Assembly (NCBI RefSeq): GCF_019649055.1 | Contig: NW_026570270.1 | Coordinates: forward strand, 930,001 to 994,000 | Reading direction: 5' to 3' | Origin: Paramacrobiotus metropolitanus | Taxonomy: Eukaryota; Tardigrada; Eutardigrada; Parachela; Macrobiotidae | DNA length: 64,000 nucleotides | Shown here: positions 60,501 through 64,000 of the stretch, piece by piece | How the letters are laid out: each line of letters opens with the position of its first letter | How positions within the stretch are numbered: the stretch's first letter is position 1 | Program-made: the position numbers and the translations under genes | Notes under the pieces: generated by a model | The model's input: the letters and a program-made list of their open reading frames with translations, nothing else | Told to the model about the DNA's origin: nothing | Databases searched by the model: none

Positions 60501-62631
60501 TGTTAACTGTAAGGTTCTGCAAAATTCGTCACCCTGCCCTCGTCCTTACTGTCCATACGTAATTTCTCGATTATCCCGTTATGTTAAGTACACAAACATG
60601 GATTTCATATGTTCTCCAATACTTAAGACGACTAAGAGAGATTGTGGAACTGGAAGGGTCTATGTTCAATCAAAATTCAACGTAAATACCTATGGAAAAT
60701 AAGAATTATTTCAAGACTAAGCTTGACTTAAACCGACCACGCGTTGATTTATCCATAATAACCCACGGAATTACGCCTTTTGACGGTAAGATTGTATGAA
60801 TATATAGACAAGTTACTAGAACTATAAGTATGGCGTTAAATGTTGCTTACTACTGAATTTGCGCTGAAACGGTAAAAGTTTTCCCGTCTAGACAGCCTTT
60901 TCACGTTTCTCCAAAACGTGTTCAGACTGCTGTCTACCGGTGATCGGATGGATAGTATGAGGAGCGTGCGAAACGCTGTCCGTGCATCCTAAAATTGTAC
61001 AAATGTACAAAACGGTGTGCGTGGATTAGACGCTGATTAATATATTGTATAATTAGGAACGACCTCATCACGGTCATCGTCAAATCTCCACGTGAATCTT
61101 CCCCAGAAATCGCTTTCGAAATATTCCACAGCAATAAAAACCTAGAAGACGTTACACAAAAATATGCGGGCGATACGCAGAAGCAGTCATCGGGAGAAGT
61201 CTTTACGTAGTCTCCTGATGTCATTCCTTCATCTTGTGCCGCTAACATTATCTGGCGAACCGTGGAAGCGTTTCCCATGATGAATACCACTGTAAACAAC
61301 TGACATTTTTATTTTGTTCCATGCGTTCTTTACAGAGAATTATTAAGTGCCCTTTTGAAGAACAAATGGAGATACGCTATTACCTCGCGAAACTGCCATC
61401 ACCGCCCGCAGATAGCGTCTGTAATCTTCATATGTAGTTATGGAGCTGTCGAAGCGTTTGCCCTTGGATCCATAATATAGTTCTGGATTTCGACGCAAAA
61501 AAGTGGCTGATACCAATACACGCATTTCGCGGTAGAATGTGCCGAAGGTATCAAGGAAGAAATATGGTGTAGTGTAGTTAAAGTAGGTTAGGAAGCGGAT
61601 GAGGGCGTAGGCCATGGATGTATGGGATACCGATGCACGGATCATCAGCTTGTAATTCGCAAATGGCGCTTTGATTCCGACACTAGCGGCTGGCATTCCA
61701 AAGATGGGAGTGCTAAGATATTCGGCAAAGTCATTCAACACCTCGGCAGCTGTGCCGCATCCTGTAAACAAAAATATGTGCTTTTTGCTATCGTTTACAG
61801 CTTTTGAATCGCTAATAAGATCCCTAAATTTTACGAAATTCAATAAAATATTCACATATGCTATAAGAAAAGCACAGTATATAACACATACACATCTTCA
61901 ACACAAACACAGTATATAACACATGTATAAAACACATCTTTCAGTATGTGATATAGATGGCGTATGGGTATGGGTAGTAATCGCAAAAGGTACTATTGCG
62001 TTTGGGAACACAGCAATCCCGTCGGATCGCTGCAGTAAGTTATAACTCAAGTTTATTAAATTTTTGTGCTGTTGCACCAGGTTCCAAAATAATCATGCTT
62101 CATGATCATACTATACCTCGAAGTTACTGTAGTATTGCACTCCTTACAATTAGACTGAATTAGTAATATAATTAATATCATATGCCAAACGTCGCTTTTC
62201 TTACCGGGACCGAAATACGCGTTGCAAGTAATATTTCTCTGCCATAAATCCATGGCATACGACAATACCATCGGTTTCCCCGAGCATCGACTTCCGATAT
62301 CGACGTAAATAGTCTGCATGGTGAGATTGGCGGGAAACACATTCTGATTGACCCATTCCACGGCTAATTCAATGGCCGCTGCGGATTTATCATAATCATG
62401 GAGATCATACGTATTTCCGCGTTCCATAAGGATGCAGCCGCGTAAAGTAACGCTGTCGTTCATTGCAGGAAGACTTGCCGGCAAAAAATCTTTGGCTTGG
62501 ACTGTGCGCCATGCAAATGTTGTTGTTTCAACGGGCGCCGTTGTGGTGGCGTTATCCTGTTGGCCGTAAGAAATTCTTATTGTTTTTATAAAACACACAC
62601 AGAATAATACTTTTGTTGTAGTGAAATACAT
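54598..62631 (-). CDS. Receptor guanylate cyclase, copy B
   Basis: Nineteen exons (minus): 62205..62631, 61384..61761, 61207..61289, 61032..61141, 60851..60988, 58583..58816, 58274..58506, 58040..58208, 57737..57895, 57369..57551, 57056..57296, 56749..56861, 56297..56598, 56009..56231, 55754..55943, 55633..55681, 55289..55338, 54934..55031 and 54598..54657. All exon lengths equal those of copy A except exon 4 (110 against 105 bp). Exon 4 has a 5-nt insertion that makes an in-frame TAA after VVPNYTIY; skipping nine codons by a GTCGTT donor at GAT-GAG would restore the frame. Domains match copy A: signal peptide MYFTTTKVLFCVCFI, ectodomain, membrane helix, kinase-homology domain, and cyclase domain with the metal Asp, Glu and Cys residues kept; the C-terminus GKGFMETYWVV keeps the canonical GKG. 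Intron 15 has a GC donor (GCAAGT). Confidence 0.88.
55194..55214. repeat. TAA trinucleotide microsatellite
   Basis: About seven TAA units, in the intron between exons 17 and 18 of guanylate cyclase B. Confidence 0.9.
59800..60131. repeat. Minisatellite, ~50-bp unit, about 6.7 copies
   Basis: Units begin CTCGGTCACTCACTCATCTA or close variants and continue CAGATTTTGCTCA with a variable tail. The third and sixth units share the variant TTTGGAG/TCTGGAG plus CATGAGTCGT, hinting at a three-unit higher-order period. It lies in intron 5 of guanylate cyclase B, which is 2034 bp against 182 bp in copy A. Confidence 0.88.
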
Positions 62632-64000
62632 AGTCCAAACGTGTTGATCGCAAAATACTCTATTTTGACACGAAAGTCGAAACTAAATACCGGTATGTGT
62701 ATCTTATCGAAATGAAATCCATGTTCGGGTATGCAACCGTTCGCTTCAGTGCTTTGACAAAAGCATATTCCATCGCAAAAATGATTAGGAATCATCGTGT
62801 GAGGGACTAGAGTAAATTAGCTACTCGAAAGCAATAATTCCGGGTTATTCCCTTTGAGAGTGTCATTTATGTATTGACCCCGGAAATTTGTCATGCAGGC
62901 CCCCAATACCCGGATTAAAGTAGCATATGGTTATTAAGGAATACTACTGCAAGACAGAATCCGACCATCTATGGACTGCTTTCGGGGATCATACCAGCGA
63001 CGCAGATACTAAGAACTTTTAAAAACATGTCCTGTAACTGACCTAACACAGATCCGGACGGTTTTTAACTAGTTTCTGGTCATCCCAGCCACTGGCAGAG
63101 TGGCGGAGTTTGTTCCTTTAACAGTTCACAGTGCAGAAGGATTTAGTGATTCTAGTTCGTGGTAAAACATGCTGGAGGTCGTTTTAAACAATTCGACCAT
63201 CAGGTTGTTACATTTTGGGCGCAGAAGTAGTGACCACAGATGACCAAAATGCCAGTTTTTGGGTTCTGGATGCATCTGCGGCCTTCCGAATAGGAGACAA
63301 TTCTGAACTAATACAGTTCAGCCGATCCTGCGGCTTTCGTTGCATAAATTTTACAAGGTCTAAAAGGAACTGTGCAGTGGCCAAAGATGGTCATTCAGAA
63401 ATTTCCTGCCAAGTTTGACAGGGATGGGCATGGCGCTGCTTGCCCAGTAAACTAAAAATTCTGTTCAGAATCTCACACTGTCATAAAGCCTGACATTAAA
63501 CCAGAAAATCGGGCAGAAAATTCCAGATTTTTTACAGTATCTTAACATTTGGCCGGTATTACATGTTGACGAGCTGCGACAACGGCAAAGGGATAATATG
63601 ATCTTGCGGGTTCAGTTATCTAGAGTAAGAGCTATGCGCTATAAACACACTACTTCTATAGCTGCTGGTAATGCAGTGCCGGTCGCTGCGGTCGGTAGGC
63701 GGCGCTAGGCGCTGGTGCCTCTATCGGTCTATTTACAGTTTTTAGGAAAGTGGAGTACGAATCAACCCGTAATCACTTTTAATTGTTGTAGTATCTATCA
63801 GTGAAATACCGCCGTACGGTAATTGCTGTGGTATTTATCCAACCGGCAACAATATATATACTGATCGGCGTTTCTAGCGTTATTACGCTGTCACAAGCGA
63901 AAATATAGTTTGCCGATTTGATCTGGTGTCAAATCATTTCTGTATCATATTTTAAGACAACAAAATGCTGTATTTGTTTGACCATGTCCCCGCCCACACG
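62632..64000. other. Upstream flank of guanylate cyclase B and unannotated right edge
   Basis: Up to about 63070 the sequence is homologous to the flank of copy A and presumably includes promoter DNA. Beyond that no gene, repeat or motif was recognised; the open frame 63215-63418 has no known domain. Confidence 0.45.

Larger units (their letters stand above)
54370..63070. repeat. Segmental duplication, unit B (direct repeat with unit A)
   Basis: It contains guanylate cyclase B and flanks homologous to unit A. The right boundary is judged from shared ATACCAGCGACGC and ACACAGATCC words near 63,000 and 53,670. Confidence 0.85.

Overview
The window is animal nuclear DNA. Genes are split by short spliceosomal introns (GT-AG, mostly 60-700 bp), coding exons are GC-richer than the AT-rich introns and spacers, and the gene set is metazoan: a laccase-like multicopper oxidase, WDR70, a trypsin-fold protease, a rhodopsin-class GPCR and two receptor guanylate cyclases. 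An ecdysozoan with a compact genome, plausibly a tardigrade, fits the intron size and the lineage-expanded receptor genes. That placement is inference; no marker in the window fixes the species. No rRNA, tRNA or CRISPR array was recognised.

Layout, left half. 1-2259 (-): 5' part of a multicopper oxidase, running off the left edge. 2.7-3.6 kb: a foldback repeat. 4.6-5.1 kb (-): a small secreted protein with a CBM5/12 chitin-binding-like module. 6.3-8.1 kb (-): a two-exon coiled-coil, tail-anchored protein. 8.95-12.6 kb (+): WDR70 with an apparent 1-nt frameshift. 13.3-39.3 kb (+): four copies of an unrecognised gene family coding five atypical C2H2-like zinc fingers over eight phase-0 exons. 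Copies 1, 2 and 4 look intact and copy 3 is broken. Degenerate copies of the WDR70 3' region, including intron sequence, lie between them, so the family grew by segmental duplication of a WDR70-end plus zinc-finger unit. Two F-box gene remnants also sit in this array.

The stretch between copies 3 and 4 (24.4-34.2 kb) is a transposon sink. It holds a 1.3-kb palindromic foldback, a GGCCC-rich element with nested inverted repeats, an 824-bp MITE with a 5-bp target duplication and a decayed DIRS/Ngaro-like tyrosine-recombinase retroelement. A trypsin-like serine protease gene with lesions follows.

Right half. 41.6-43.5 kb (+): a two-exon GPCR. 44.2-52.8 kb and 54.6-62.6 kb (-): two tandem 19-exon receptor guanylate cyclases, each with all domains (signal peptide, ligand-binding ectodomain, transmembrane helix, kinase-homology domain, dimerisation helix, cyclase domain). 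I could follow every exon in both; 18 of 19 exons have identical lengths between copies. The whole ~9-kb block, flanks included, is duplicated in direct orientation. Copy A later took a non-autonomous Helitron and a GC-rich insertion into introns. Copy B has a minisatellite-bearing 1.9-kb insertion, a GC-AG intron and a 5-nt insertion in one ectodomain exon.

The genes do not form an operon-like system. The main story is local gene-family birth and decay by tandem duplication, with repeats accumulating in introns and spacers. All exon boundaries were read by eye from splice motifs and conserved reading frame, without transcripts.
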